Of a stretch of DNA of 64,000 nucleotides, positions 9,209-18,597 are shown piece after piece. How positions within the stretch are numbered: the first letter of the stretch is position 1; each line of letters begins with the position of its first letter. This stretch comes from Propionivibrio soli (GTDB lineage: Bacteria; Pseudomonadota; Gammaproteobacteria; Burkholderiales; Rhodocyclaceae): positions 82,063 through 146,062 of the forward strand of contig NZ_JANZKY010000016.1 in NCBI RefSeq assembly GCF_025770765.1. The letters run 5' to 3'. The notes beneath the pieces were generated by a model. The model was not told the DNA's origin. It saw only the letters and a program-made list of their open reading frames with translations, and searched no databases. The translations under genes were made by a program, and so were the position numbers.

Positions 9209-10183
9209 TCAGCTGCCGAAGCGACAACAACCACAAGGGGGCTTCAGCCGGTAGGTCTTCTTGACCTGTTTTTTTCCTCTGGGCGACGACAGGCGGCTCG
9301 GGTCGCGGTAGATGATTGCTTCGCTGATTCCTGCCCAACGACGTGCTTCGTCGCCAACCAAAGGCTCGGTCTCGTAGCCAAGTTTCTCGGACAATGCCGG
9401 AAGGAATACGTCGAAGGCCGCCTTCACCGTTTGCCCCCATTCGGAAGTGGCACCCAAGGCAAAGTAGTAGAACAAGATGGATAACAGCAGTCCGCTCGTC
9501 GGCAACCAGACCTCGCGGACATATCCGTGGTAAGCGCACAGCAAAGCGGCGGCATCGGCGAGGAGCAGCGATAACACCGAGAGATTCAGCCAAAGGTCGG
9601 CCCCTGTTTTCGCCGTTTCAATAACCTCCGCGTAGTCTTTGGGCAGGATGCACACGAGCCGGCTCCAACCTGGGATGCCGTCAAGACCGTACATGACGCG
9701 CGGGTACACCTCGAACGCGCGGATCCGGTTTCCCAGGCTTGTCGGGAGAAGGAAGCGCTCCGAATCAGGAAACTGCTCGGCCAGCTTAAGGTTAAGCGCG
9801 CTCCAGGTTCGCTGTTGTTCGTCGGTGAACTGTTCGCCTTGCCGCTCATAGGCTTCAGCAAGGGCCTTAACGGCCGTGTGGGTCGCCTCGAATCGGTATG
9901 TCTCTATGCGCTTCAATACCGACCAGGAAGCGATGCCGATGTACCCCTCGAAAAGCCGATAGATGAATCGATTGAAAGCAACCAGGATCGTCCCTACCAG
10001 CCACGAGAACAACGCGGCCATGCCTCCGAGCGTCGCGAGATCCTTGGTAATTGAATCCCAGCCAGGCAGGGTGAGGTGCAATACGTTCGTCGTCAGTGTG
10101 GCGGCCAAGCAGAACGCGAATCCCGGTAGCAGGAAGCCGACGACGAAGTTCTTGCCGAAGAGCTTTGGTATCTCGTTGAGCAC
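9209..10183 (-). CDS. Integral membrane protein of unknown function
   Basis: I do not recognise this 324-aa protein. Two hydrophobic segments near the N-terminus (about residues 14-35 and 53-75) are followed by a charged, largely helical soluble region (about 80-205). Two further hydrophobic segments follow (about 205-225 and 232-250), and then a basic tail ending in a cysteine-containing CGCC segment. It lies 14 bp downstream of an HU-like gene on the same strand and is probably cotranscribed with it. The pair is bounded by long gene-poor spacers, which suggests an accessory insertion. Function is open. Confidence 0.7.
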   Translation of the reverse strand: MLNEIPKLFGKNFVVGFLLPGFAFCLAATLTTNVLHLTLPGWDSITKDLATLGGMAALFSWLVGTILVAFNRFIYRLFEGYIGIASWSVLKRIETYRFEATHTAVKALAEAYERQGEQFTDEQQRTWSALNLKLAEQFPDSERFLLPTSLGNRIRAFEVYPRVMYGLDGIPGWSRLVCILPKDYAEVIETAKTGADLWLNLSVLSLLLADAAALLCAYHGYVREVWLPTSGLLLSILFYYFALGATSEWGQTVKAAFDVFLPALSEKLGYETEPLVGDEARRWAGISEAIIYRDPSRLSSPRGKKQVKKTYRLKPPCGCCRFGS

Positions 10184-10197
10184 GTTGGCTGCCCGTT

Positions 10198-10548
10198 CTA
10201 GCTCTTCACCGGTTTCATTTTGCGCGGCGGCGGCGCGTCGGTGGTTGGGTCCCCCGGTAGGCTGGCGTTGAGCAACTTCACCTCAAACGTTTTGCTCGGA
10301 GTGAATTGCACGATTCGCGGGGAGGCGGCTTTAGCACGCAGCCCGAAGTGCGGATCAAGAAGCAGGCGCAATCCGCGCTTCCTAACGGTAAAGGTACCGT
10401 ACTCTTTCAACGTCACGGAACCCGTTTGAGTCAGCTGCTCAGCGACCGTCCCGAGGAGATCATCGAGGGGACCACCGGGTTCAATCCCCGTCAGCCTGAT
10501 CTTCTTGCGCATCGCGCTGGCCACATGCTTCTTCGTAATCCTACTCAT
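10198..10548 (-). CDS. HU/IHF-family DNA-binding-like protein
   Basis: This 116-aa protein shows the HU/IHF layout: an N-terminal helical part (residues about 1-40), the characteristic VTLKEYGTFTVRKRG strand-turn segment (about 43-57), a beta-arm, and a final helix reading FTPSKTFEVKLLNAS. It is longer than HU (about 90 aa) through a Pro- and Lys-rich C-terminal tail. The arm where HU carries an RNPxTG tip instead reads RLLLDPHFGLRAKA, so DNA bending may differ. The ATG follows GGAGGCTC, a good ribosome binding site. It is the first gene of a probable two-gene unit with the membrane protein. It may be an architectural protein or a dedicated regulator. Confidence 0.72.
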   Translation of the reverse strand: MSRITKKHVASAMRKKIRLTGIEPGGPLDDLLGTVAEQLTQTGSVTLKEYGTFTVRKRGLRLLLDPHFGLRAKAASPRIVQFTPSKTFEVKLLNASLPGDPTTDAPPPRKMKPVKS

Positions 10549-10826
10549 AGAGCCTCCTTCATCCGACTCCGTCGTCGCTCAATCTGGTCAGGAGACTCCT
10601 GGATAAGCGACTGCTTCAGACTACCCTTCCGAGGGCATCACACAACAAGCGAAAGGCGAAGTCAACACGCTGGCACACGACGTGTTCTTGAGCGGAGCTG
10701 GCGGACCGATCGCCGCCGACAGGCATACCCAAAGAACAGCATACGGAATGAAGTCGTGGAGGGCTTCAGAACGGGCCACAGTCTTTACAAAGAGTTTTCA
10801 GCAAAATCGAGATCATGGGACCGGAA
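10549..10826. other. Spacer between the HU-like gene and the Kdp region
   Basis: These 278 bp, plus the following promoter block, hold no gene that I can support. They should carry the promoter of the minus-strand HU-like gene, but no strong promoter hexamers stand out. Confidence 0.4.
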
Positions 10827-10891
10827 TTTACGAAATCTTGATGCACGCGCCTCGAGTCTTTCCAACGTTTTGACGCGCGTGTTCTTAGCAT
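10827..10891 (+). promoter_or_regulatory. Kdp-type promoter block, copy A
   Basis: This block contains TTTACG (10827), TCTTGAT (10836), TCTTTC (10857) and TTTTGACG (10868), then TAGCAT (10886) as a candidate -10 element. The same words at identical spacing recur ahead of the kdp operon (copy B). The two TCTT words are 21 bp apart, as expected for a two-turn response-regulator site, and no good -35 hexamer is visible. I infer a KdpE-activated promoter for the 68-aa gene. Confidence 0.65.
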
Positions 10892-10917
10892 GATGGTGTC
10901 AATCAAGGAGAACCATC

Positions 10918-11124
10918 ATGACAATCCGAAGCTACCTGATCCTCATTGCCACACACCCGCTGTTGTTGCGTCTGGCGATAGCAGCGCTAGCCGTTATGGC
11001 GATTGCCGTCGTCCACACCGTGGCCAAACGCCTGCTCACGCCTCCTCGGACACGCCGCGCCGAACGCGCAGCCTCCTCGGTACAAAACGAGCCTCGTCGA
11101 GTCATCGCGACGGTCTTTTTCTGA
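10918..11124 (+). CDS. Small single-span membrane protein next to kdp
   Basis: This 68-aa ORF has a strong ribosome binding site (AAGGAG, eight bases before the ATG). One transmembrane segment lies at about residues 16-36, and the C-terminal half is strongly basic (PPRTRRAERAA region), so by the positive-inside rule the tail should be cytoplasmic. I know no family name for it. Its promoter region duplicates the block ahead of the kdp operon 315 bp downstream, so it is probably induced with kdp under potassium limitation. It may be a small accessory or regulatory protein of the pump. Coding status rests on the binding site, the hydrophobic pattern and the promoter. Confidence 0.6.
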   Translation: MTIRSYLILIATHPLLLRLAIAALAVMAIAVVHTVAKRLLTPPRTRRAERAASSVQNEPRRVIATVFF

Positions 11125-11141
11125 TGCGACGCCCCCCGATT

Positions 11142-11206
11142 TTTACGGTTTCTTGATACGGGTAGCGCACATCTTTCGATCATTTTGACGACCAGCTTTA
11201 TACGAT
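11142..11206 (+). promoter_or_regulatory. Kdp operon promoter block, copy B
   Basis: TTTACG (11142), TCTTGAT (11151), TCTTTC (11172) and TTTTGACG (11183) repeat copy A with exactly equal spacing (both blocks span 49 bp), while the intervening bases differ. TACGAT at 11201 sits at the same offset as TAGCAT in copy A and is the candidate -10. Conservation of words but not spacers argues for function. KdpE is the obvious candidate activator, but this is inferred. Confidence 0.7.
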
Positions 11207-11239
11207 GAATCCGTCGAAATAAAACAATGGAGTTCGCTC

Positions 11240-11332
11240 ATGGATATCGCCTTTCTCGCGCTCATCGGACTGTTCTTCGTCCTGATGATCGGCTTTGCCG
11301 CCGGCTGTGCCCGGTTGGGAGGTGGCAGATGA
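11240..11332 (+). CDS. 30-aa hydrophobic ORF leading the kdp operon
   Basis: The ORF encodes [13 protein letters not shown] and a following glycine-rich end, one probable transmembrane helix in 30 residues. GGAG lies seven bases before the ATG. Its TGA overlaps the kdpF ATG (ATGA at 11329-11332), which indicates translational coupling. Similar tiny ORFs precede kdpF in other proteobacterial kdp operons, from memory. It could be a second KdpF-like stabilising peptide or a coupling leader. Confidence 0.6.
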   Translation: MDIAFLALIGLFFVLMIGFAAGCARLGGGR

Positions 11333-11421
11333 CCTGGCTTTACGTTCTCAGCGGCATCGTCGCCGCCGGCCTGCTCGTCTATCTGGTTGCAGCGCTGCTC
11401 AACCCGGAGGACTTTTCATGA
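11329..11421 (+). CDS. kdpF: KdpF small subunit of potassium-transporting ATPase
   Basis: This 30-aa single-helix peptide ends in [12 protein letters not shown]; the [10 protein letters not shown] ending is characteristic of KdpF, which binds and stabilises the KdpABC complex in the inner membrane. GGGAGG precedes the ATG. It overlaps the upstream 30-aa ORF by ATGA and the kdpA start by ATGA (11418-11421), so three reading frames are coupled in series. Confidence 0.85.
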   Translation: MTWLYVLSGIVAAGLLVYLVAALLNPEDFS

Positions 11422-13196
11422 CCACGCATGCCTGGACGCTTCTTGGACTTTTCCTGGCCATCCTGTTGGTGACCGTCAAACCGATGGGTCTCTATCTCGC
11501 CAAGGTGATGGCAGGCGATTATGGATTCGTCCGCAAGACCGAAAGCCCCCTCTATCGGCTGTGTGGCGTGCAGGCGGACGAGGAGATGGTCTGGCTGAAA
11601 TACGCCTTCGCCATCCTTCTGTTCAATGCGCTCGGCGTTCTTGCCGTGTACGCGCTGCAGCGCCTGCAGGCGTGGCTGCCGCTCAACCCGCAGGGCATGG
11701 CTAACGTCAGTCCGGACTCGGCGTTCAACACAGCGATCAGCTTCGTCTCGAACACCAACTGGCAGGGCTACGGCGGCGAGTCGACGATGAGCTACCTGAC
11801 GCAGATGCTGGCGCTCACCGTGCAGAACTTCCTGTCCGCCGCCACCGGCATCGTCGTCGTCATCGCACTGATCCGCGGCTTCGCCCGCCACACCGCAGCG
11901 ACGGTAGGCAATGCCTGGGTCGATCTCACGCGCGTCACACTGTACGTCCTGTTGCCGATCTCCATCGTCTATGCCGTCTTCCTGGTAGGCCAAGGGTCGA
12001 TCCAGAACCTCGATGCGTACAAGGAAGTCACGACGCTGGAAGTCACCAAGTACGACGCACCCAAACTCGACGCCGACGGCCAGCCGGTCAAGGATGAAAA
12101 AGGCGCCGTGGTCAACGAACCCGCTGAAACGGCGACCCAGACGCTGGCCATGGGGCCGGTCGCCTCGCAGGAGGCGATCAAGATGCTCGGCACCAACGGC
12201 GGCGGCTTCTTCAACGCCAACTCGGCGCATCCCTACGAGAATCCGACGCCGCTGTCGAACTTCATCCAGATGCTGTCGATCTTCCTGATCCCCGGTGCGC
12301 TGTGCTTCACCTTCGGACGCATGGTCGGCGACACCCGCCAGGGCTGGGCCGTACTCGCCGTGATGACGGTGATGTTCGCCGGACTGGCAATCGCCGCCAT
12401 GTATTTTGAACAGCAGGCCAACCCTCTGCTGACGCAACTCGGCGTCGATCCGACGTTCGGCAACATGGAAGGCAAGGAGACGCGTTTCGGTATCGCCGAT
12501 TCCGGACTGTTCGCCACAATCACCACCGCCGCGTCCTGCGGCGCGGTAATCGCCATGCACGACTCGTTCATGCCGCTCGGCGGCCTGGTGCCGCTGGTCG
12601 ACATGCAACTCGGAGAAGTGGTCTTCGGCGGCGTCGGCTCGGGCCTTTACGGCATGCTGGTGTTCGCCATCCTGGCGGTCTTCATTTCCGGCCTGATGAT
12701 CGGCCGCACGCCGGAGTATCTCGGCAAGAAGATCGAGACCTACGAGATGAAGATGACCTCCATCGCCATCCTGGTCACTCCGCTGCTGGTGCTGGTCGGC
12801 ACGGCCGTCGCCGTGATCACCGGCGACGGCCGTGCCGGCATCGCCAACCCCGGCGCGCACGGTTTCTCCGAGATCCTCTACGCCTTCTCCTCGGCGGCCA
12901 ACAACAACGGCAGCGCGTTTGCCGGGCTTTCCGCCAATACGCCGTTCTACAACACCATGCTGGGGATCGCGATGTGGTTCGGACGCTTCGGCGTGATCGT
13001 GCCAGTGCTGGCCATGGCCGGCTCGCTGGCCGCCAAGAAGCGCCTGGCCGTCACCGAAGGCACGCTGCCGACCCATGGGCCGTTGTTCGTCGTCCTGCTG
13101 ATCGGCGTCGTGTTGCTGGTCGGCCTGCTGAACTACGTTCCTGCGCTGGCACTTGGTCCGGTCATCGAGCAGTTGATGCTCTTCGCCACGTACTGA
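11418..13196 (+). CDS. kdpA: Potassium-transporting ATPase potassium-binding subunit KdpA
   Basis: This 592-aa polytopic inner-membrane protein is the K+ channel-like subunit of the Kdp pump. Selectivity-filter-like repeats are visible, including [27 protein letters not shown] and [12 protein letters not shown]. The frame is open further upstream, but the ATG at 11418 overlaps the kdpF stop and gives the standard N-terminus. It is slightly longer than the E. coli protein (557 aa) because of an acidic insertion around residues 200-235. It is followed after 13 bp by kdpB. Confidence 0.96.
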   Translation: MTTHAWTLLGLFLAILLVTVKPMGLYLAKVMAGDYGFVRKTESPLYRLCGVQADEEMVWLKYAFAILLFNALGVLAVYALQRLQAWLPLNPQGMANVSPDSAFNTAISFVSNTNWQGYGGESTMSYLTQMLALTVQNFLSAATGIVVVIALIRGFARHTAATVGNAWVDLTRVTLYVLLPISIVYAVFLVGQGSIQNLDAYKEVTTLEVTKYDAPKLDADGQPVKDEKGAVVNEPAETATQTLAMGPVASQEAIKMLGTNGGGFFNANSAHPYENPTPLSNFIQMLSIFLIPGALCFTFGRMVGDTRQGWAVLAVMTVMFAGLAIAAMYFEQQANPLLTQLGVDPTFGNMEGKETRFGIADSGLFATITTAASCGAVIAMHDSFMPLGGLVPLVDMQLGEVVFGGVGSGLYGMLVFAILAVFISGLMIGRTPEYLGKKIETYEMKMTSIAILVTPLLVLVGTAVAVITGDGRAGIANPGAHGFSEILYAFSSAANNNGSAFAGLSANTPFYNTMLGIAMWFGRFGVIVPVLAMAGSLAAKKRLAVTEGTLPTHGPLFVVLLIGVVLLVGLLNYVPALALGPVIEQLMLFATY

Positions 13197-13209
13197 TTGG
13201 AGAACAACA

Positions 13210-15288
13210 ATGACCCGCAAGACATTTACGCTGTTCGACCCGACCCTGGCCGTTCCTGCCATAGCCGAATCGTTCAGGAAACTGAACCCGGCTGTGCAAT
13301 GGCGCAACCCGGTGATGTTCGTCGTATATATCGGCAGCATCCTGACCACCATCCTCTGGGTGCAAGCCCTGGGTGGCCAGGGCGAAGCGCCGACCGGATT
13401 CATCCTGGCCGTGGCCCTGTGGTTGTGGTTCACCGTGCTCTTCGCCAACTTCGCAGAAGCACTGGCCGAAGGACGCAGCAAGGCGCAGGCGGCTTCGCTG
13501 CGCGGCCTGAAAAAGGAAACCTGGGCCAAGAAACTGTATGAGCCGCACATCAATGCCAAATGGCAGATGATTCCGGCCACCGACCTGCGCAAGGGCGACG
13601 TCATCCTGGTCGCCGCGCAAGAGTTCATTCCGGCCGACGGCGAGGTCATCGAAGGCGTCGCGTCGGTGGACGAGTCGGCGATCACCGGCGAATCGGCGCC
13701 GGTCATCCGCGAATCCGGCGGCGACTTTTCCTCGGTCACCGGCGGCACACGCGTGCTGTCCGACTGGATCATCGCGCGCGTCACGGTGAACCCCGGCGAG
13801 ACCTTCGTCGACCGCATGATCGCCATGGTTGAAAACGCCAAGCGCCAGAAGACGCCGAACGAGATCGCACTGACCATCCTGCTCGTCGCGCTGACCATCG
13901 TCTTCCTGGCCGTGACGGTGACGCTGCTGCCGTACTCGTTGTTCAGTGTCGACGTTGCACAGTCGGGCACCCCGGTCAGCATCACCGTGCTAATCGCGCT
14001 GCTCGTCTGCCTGATCCCGACCACGATCGCCGGCCTCCTCTCGGCCATCGGCGTCGCCGGCATGAGCCGCATGATGCAAGCCAACGTCATCGCCACCTCC
14101 GGGCGCGCGGTCGAGGCGGCCGGCGACGTCGATGTGCTGCTGCTCGACAAGACCGGAACGATCACCCTCGGTAACCGTCAGGCCTCGACCTTCCTGCCGG
14201 CCGACGGGATCACCGAAGCCGAACTCGCCGACGCCGCGCAACTTGCCTCGCTGGCCGACGAGACGCCGGAAGGCCGCAGCATCGTCGTCCTCGCCAAGCA
14301 GCGCTTCAAACTGCGCGAACGCGACATCCATGCGCTCGACGCCCACTTCGTGCACTTCACCGCGCAGACGCGCATGAGCGGCGTCAACCTGGGCGAGCGG
14401 CAGATCCGCAAGGGCGCGGCGGAAGCCATCAAGGCCTTCGTCGAAGCCGAGGGCGGCCACTTTCCAAAGTCGGTGAGCGGCAAGGTCGACGACGTCGCCC
14501 GCCGCGGCAGCACGCCGCTGGTGGTCGCTGAAAGCGCAGGCGGCAAGGTACGCGTCCTCGGCGTGATCGAACTCAAGGACATCGTCAAGGGCGGCATCAA
14601 GGAACGCTTCGCCGAACTGCGCCAGATGGGCATCAAGACGGTGATGGTCACCGGCGACAACCGCGTGACGGCCGCGGCGATCGCCGCCGAAGCGGGCGTC
14701 GACGACTTCCTGGCCGAAGCCACGCCAGAAGCCAAACTCAAGCTGATCCGCCAGTACCAAACGGAGGGCCGTCTGGTGGCGATGACCGGCGACGGCACCA
14801 ACGACGCCCCGGCGCTGGCCCAGGCCGACGTGGCCGTGGCCATGAACACCGGCACGCAGGCGGCCAAGGAGGCCGGCAACATGGTCGACCTCGACTCCAA
14901 CCCGACCAAACTGATCGAGGTCGTCGAGACCGGCAAGCAAATGCTGATGACGCGCGGGTCGCTGACCACGTTTTCCATCGCCAACGACATCGCCAAGTAC
15001 TTCGCCATCATCCCGGCAGCCTTCGTCAGCACCTACCCGCAGCTTTCGGCGCTCAACGTCATGGGCCTTGCGAGTCCGTCGTCGGCGATCCTCTCGGCGG
15101 TGATCTTCAACGCCCTGATCATCGTCTTCCTGATCCCGCTGGCCTTGAAGGGCGTCAAGTACCGCCCGCTCGGCGCGGCCACGCTGCTGCGCCAGAACCT
15201 GGCGGTCTACGGCCTCGGCGGCATCGTCGCCCCCTTCCTCGGCATCAAGCTGATCGACGTGCTGATCGCTGCGGCTGGTCTAGCCTGA
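13210..15288 (+). CDS. kdpB: Potassium-transporting ATPase ATP-binding subunit KdpB
   Basis: This 692-aa P-type ATPase powers the Kdp pump. The phosphorylation motif DKTGTIT places the aspartate at residue 313. The actuator motif TGES is in [10 protein letters not shown], and the hinge motif [15 protein letters not shown] is intact. Membrane segments surround these domains in the usual order. Length equals that of the family. The ATG follows GGAGAACAAC. It lies between kdpA and kdpC with short gaps, in a single operon. Confidence 0.97.
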   Translation: MTRKTFTLFDPTLAVPAIAESFRKLNPAVQWRNPVMFVVYIGSILTTILWVQALGGQGEAPTGFILAVALWLWFTVLFANFAEALAEGRSKAQAASLRGLKKETWAKKLYEPHINAKWQMIPATDLRKGDVILVAAQEFIPADGEVIEGVASVDESAITGESAPVIRESGGDFSSVTGGTRVLSDWIIARVTVNPGETFVDRMIAMVENAKRQKTPNEIALTILLVALTIVFLAVTVTLLPYSLFSVDVAQSGTPVSITVLIALLVCLIPTTIAGLLSAIGVAGMSRMMQANVIATSGRAVEAAGDVDVLLLDKTGTITLGNRQASTFLPADGITEAELADAAQLASLADETPEGRSIVVLAKQRFKLRERDIHALDAHFVHFTAQTRMSGVNLGERQIRKGAAEAIKAFVEAEGGHFPKSVSGKVDDVARRGSTPLVVAESAGGKVRVLGVIELKDIVKGGIKERFAELRQMGIKTVMVTGDNRVTAAAIAAEAGVDDFLAEATPEAKLKLIRQYQTEGRLVAMTGDGTNDAPALAQADVAVAMNTGTQAAKEAGNMVDLDSNPTKLIEVVETGKQMLMTRGSLTTFSIANDIAKYFAIIPAAFVSTYPQLSALNVMGLASPSSAILSAVIFNALIIVFLIPLALKGVKYRPLGAATLLRQNLAVYGLGGIVAPFLGIKLIDVLIAAAGLA

Positions 15289-15303
15289 ACACAGGAGAAC
15301 TCA

Positions 15304-15876
15304 ATGAAAACCCTGCTACGCCCCGCCCTCAGCCTGTTCGTGCTGTTGAGCGTCATCACCGGCCTCGCCTATCCACTCCTCGTGACCGGCATTGCCAAGA
15401 CCACCTTCCCGGTGGAAGCGGGCGGCAGCCTGATCGTCAAGGACGGCAAGACGATCGGCTCGCGCCTTATCGGGCAGAACTTCAGCGATCCTAGATACTT
15501 CTGGGGCCGCCCGTCGGCCACCACGCCGATGCCGTACAACGCGTCCGCGTCGGGCGGTTCGAATCTAGGGCCGCTCAATCCCGCCCTCATGGACGTGGTC
15601 AAAGGCCGAATAGACACGCTAAGGGCTGCCGATCCGGGCAATACATTACCGATACCCGCCGATCTGGTCACCGCCTCGGCCAGCGGCCTTGATCCGCACA
15701 TCGGCATAGCGGCGGCGGCGTACCAAGCCGGCCGCATCGCCCGCGTGCGGGGGATCGAGCTCGCTGTCGTGGAAGGTCTCGTCGCTCAATACACAGAGAG
15801 CCGTCAATGGGGTATCTTCGGAGAGCCACGGGTCAACGTGCTGGCACTGAACTTGGCGCTCGATGGTTTACGCTAG
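15304..15876 (+). CDS. kdpC: Potassium-transporting ATPase subunit KdpC
   Basis: This 190-aa protein has one N-terminal membrane helix (about residues 8-30) and a periplasmic domain containing the family-typical [25 protein letters not shown] stretch (about residues 52-72) and the SASGLDPHI motif. KdpC is needed for assembly and high affinity of the pump. A good AGGAG site precedes the ATG, which is 15 bp after kdpB. Length and ending are normal. Confidence 0.95.
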   Translation: MKTLLRPALSLFVLLSVITGLAYPLLVTGIAKTTFPVEAGGSLIVKDGKTIGSRLIGQNFSDPRYFWGRPSATTPMPYNASASGGSNLGPLNPALMDVVKGRIDTLRAADPGNTLPIPADLVTASASGLDPHIGIAAAAYQAGRIARVRGIELAVVEGLVAQYTESRQWGIFGEPRVNVLALNLALDGLR

Positions 15877-15897
15877 GAAAGACAAGGAACAATAACG

Positions 15898-18597
15898 ATG
15901 GACAGCGAGCGGCCTGACCCAGACAAGTTGCTGAGCCAGGTCCAGGCCGACGAGGCCAAGGCAAGGCGCGGCAAGCTGAAGATATTCTTCGGCGCCTCTG
16001 CCGGGGTCGGCAAGACCTACGCGATGCTCGGCGACGCCCGCCAGCAGTTGCTACAGGGCACCGATGTGGTAATCGGCGTGGTCGAGACACACGGACGCAT
16101 GGAAACCGAGGTCATGGCCGACGGCATGGAACGGCTGCCTTTGCGCGACGTCCCTTACCGCCACCGCATCCTCAAGGAGTTCGATATCGACGGCGCGCTG
16201 GCGCGCAAGCCGGCGACCATTCTGATGGACGAACTAGCGCACTCGAACGTCGCCGGTTCGCGCCATCCGAAACGCTGGCAGGATGTGCAGGAACTGCTTG
16301 ACGCCGGTATCGACGTCTATTCCACCATCAACGTGCAGCACCTTGAAAGCCTCAACGATATCGTCAGCGGCATCACCGGCATCCGTGTCTGGGAGACAGT
16401 GCCTGATCGCCTATTCGACGAGGCCGACGAGGTGGTCGTCGTCGACTTCCCGCCCGACGAACTAATCGAGCGCTTGCGCCAGGGCAAGGTTTATCTCCCC
16501 GAACAGGCAAAGCTCGCGTCGAAGAATTTCTTCCGAAAAGGTAATCTGCTGGCTCTGCGCGAATTGTCTCTGCGACGCGCGGCTAACCGCGTCGACGACG
16601 AGATGCAGGCTTACCGCAAACGTAGTTCGACAGCCCCCGTGTGGCCGACACGCGAATCGCTGCTGGCCTGTGTGGAGGGAGGTAAAGGCGGCGGCGAACG
16701 TGGCGAGAAGATCGTGCGCAGTTGCGCGCGCCTGGCGGCGCAATTCGACGTACCGTGGCATGCGGTGCATGTAGAAACCCGAAATTATGCGGATGAGCAA
16801 CAGCACCAGGAGATGCTACGGGTGCTCAAGCTCGCACAGGATCTCGGCGCGACGACGGCCACCCTATCCGCACCGGCCATTGCCCCGGCGCTGGTGCGCT
16901 ATGCCCGCGAACATAACCTGTCGCGCCTCGTGATGGGGCGCTCGCACCGGCGCTGGCGCTGGCCGTGGCAACAGACGATCGGTGAGGCCATTGAGGGCGA
17001 GGCCGGTGATCTGGACATCCTGCGCGTCGCGTTGCCGCGCAAAACAAGGGGGGGTAACGAAGGAGGGGGAAAATCGCGGCGAGGCGCCGCGCCGGTGCAC
17101 TGGAAAGGCTATGCCGCTGCCATTGCCATATGCGGCGCCACCACGCTAGCGGCCACGCCGCTGCTGGGCCGCATCGAGCTGACCAACATCGTCATGCTGT
17201 TCCTGCTCGCCATCGTCGGCGTGGCGCTGGCGTTCGGACGTGGCCCGGCCGTGCTCGCTGCCTTCGTCGGCGTCGGGCTCTTCGACTTCTTCTTCGTCCC
17301 GCCGCGCTTCTCGTTCGCCGTCAGCGACATCCAATACCTGATCACCTTCGCCGTTATGCTCGTCGTCGCCCTCGTCGTCGGCCAGTTGACGGCCGGCCTG
17401 CGCGTGCAGGTGGCGGCAGTCACTGAGCGCGAGCGGCGCATCAGCGGGTTGTATGAAATGTCGCGCGAGCTGTCCGCGACACTGTTGCCCGAGCAGGTCG
17501 CCGAAATCGGCATCCGCTTCCTAGCCACGGAATTCGGCTTCAAGTCGGTGCTGCTCTTCGCCGACGACGAGGACAAGCTCCAGATCATGCCGGGAGCGAC
17601 CACCGACGTCGACATGGGGGTCGCATCATGGGCCTTCGAGCGTGGCGTGGCCGCCGGACGCGGTACCGACACGCTGCCCGCCAGCAAATGCCTGGTGCTG
17701 CCGCTCAAGGCCACGATGCGCTTGCGCGGCGTGCTGGCCGTCGAACCAGGCGGCAGCGGCCTGCTCGATCCCGAACTGCGCCGCGTACTCGATACCTGCG
17801 CCTCCCTGCTCGCCATCTCGGTCGAACGCATCCATTACATCGACATCGCGCAGAAGACCACCGTGCAGATGGAATCGGAACGCCTGCGCAACTCGCTGCT
17901 CTCGGCGATCTCGCACGACCTGCGCACGCCGCTCGCTTCACTGGTCGGACTAGCTGATACCCTGCAGATGACCCGGCCGGTGCCGACCGGACAGCAGCTC
18001 GAAGTGATCCAGTCGATGCGCAACTCTGCGACGCGCATGAACACGCTGGTCGGCAACCTGCTCGACATGGCGCGGCTGGAATCGGGTGCAGTACAGCTCA
18101 ATCGGCAGTGGCAACCGCTTGAGGAAGTGATCGGCACCGCGCTCGGCGCGTGCGCCTCGTTGCTGAATGGACGGCCGATCCGGACCGACCTGGCGGCGGA
18201 CCTGCCGTTGCTGCATTTCGACGCAGTTCTGATCGAGCGCGTGCTGGTCAACGTGCTGGAGAACGCGAGCAAGTACACGCCGGCTGGCACGCCGATCGAA
18301 ATTCGCGCACATGCGGAAACCGACGACGTGGTGCTGCGTATAGACGACCATGGCCCAGGTCTGCCACGCGGGCGTGAAGAGGCGATCTTCGAAAAATTCG
18401 AACGTGGCCGCCGCGAAAGCGCAACGCCCGGAGTTGGCTTAGGCCTTACCATCTGCCGCGCGATAATGCAGGCCCACGGCGGCACGATCCGTGGCGAAAC
18501 ACGCAAGGAAGGCGGCGCAAGTTTCGTCGTCACCCTGCCGCGCGGCAAACCGCCGGCCGACGATGGCGGCGAGGAACTGCCGGATACGCAATCATGA
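15898..18597 (+). CDS. kdpD: Potassium-sensing histidine kinase KdpD
   Basis: This 899-aa inner-membrane sensor kinase activates KdpE when potassium is limiting. The N-terminal KdpD domain carries the Walker-A-like ASAGVGKTYAML (about residues 31-45). It is followed by a universal-stress-type domain, a four-helix membrane block (about 405-505), a GAF-like region, the HisKA motif SHDLRTPL with His673, and an ATPase domain with GVGLGLTICRAI. It overlaps kdpE by four bases (ATGA), so the two are translationally coupled. It follows kdpC after 21 bp. Confidence 0.96.
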   Translation: MDSERPDPDKLLSQVQADEAKARRGKLKIFFGASAGVGKTYAMLGDARQQLLQGTDVVIGVVETHGRMETEVMADGMERLPLRDVPYRHRILKEFDIDGALARKPATILMDELAHSNVAGSRHPKRWQDVQELLDAGIDVYSTINVQHLESLNDIVSGITGIRVWETVPDRLFDEADEVVVVDFPPDELIERLRQGKVYLPEQAKLASKNFFRKGNLLALRELSLRRAANRVDDEMQAYRKRSSTAPVWPTRESLLACVEGGKGGGERGEKIVRSCARLAAQFDVPWHAVHVETRNYADEQQHQEMLRVLKLAQDLGATTATLSAPAIAPALVRYAREHNLSRLVMGRSHRRWRWPWQQTIGEAIEGEAGDLDILRVALPRKTRGGNEGGGKSRRGAAPVHWKGYAAAIAICGATTLAATPLLGRIELTNIVMLFLLAIVGVALAFGRGPAVLAAFVGVGLFDFFFVPPRFSFAVSDIQYLITFAVMLVVALVVGQLTAGLRVQVAAVTERERRISGLYEMSRELSATLLPEQVAEIGIRFLATEFGFKSVLLFADDEDKLQIMPGATTDVDMGVASWAFERGVAAGRGTDTLPASKCLVLPLKATMRLRGVLAVEPGGSGLLDPELRRVLDTCASLLAISVERIHYIDIAQKTTVQMESERLRNSLLSAISHDLRTPLASLVGLADTLQMTRPVPTGQQLEVIQSMRNSATRMNTLVGNLLDMARLESGAVQLNRQWQPLEEVIGTALGACASLLNGRPIRTDLAADLPLLHFDAVLIERVLVNVLENASKYTPAGTPIEIRAHAETDDVVLRIDDHGPGLPRGREEAIFEKFERGRRESATPGVGLGLTICRAIMQAHGGTIRGETRKEGGASFVVTLPRGKPPADDGGEELPDTQS

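Noticed and set aside
10478..10500. GGTTCAATCC word resembling a tRNA T-arm
   Set aside because: It lies inside the HU-like coding sequence and no acceptor or anticodon arms pair around it.
11379..14165. 928-aa minus-strand open frame opposite kdpA and kdpB
   Set aside because: It is antisense to well-matched kdp genes, has a skewed low-complexity composition and no ribosome binding site; a GC-rich codon-bias shadow.
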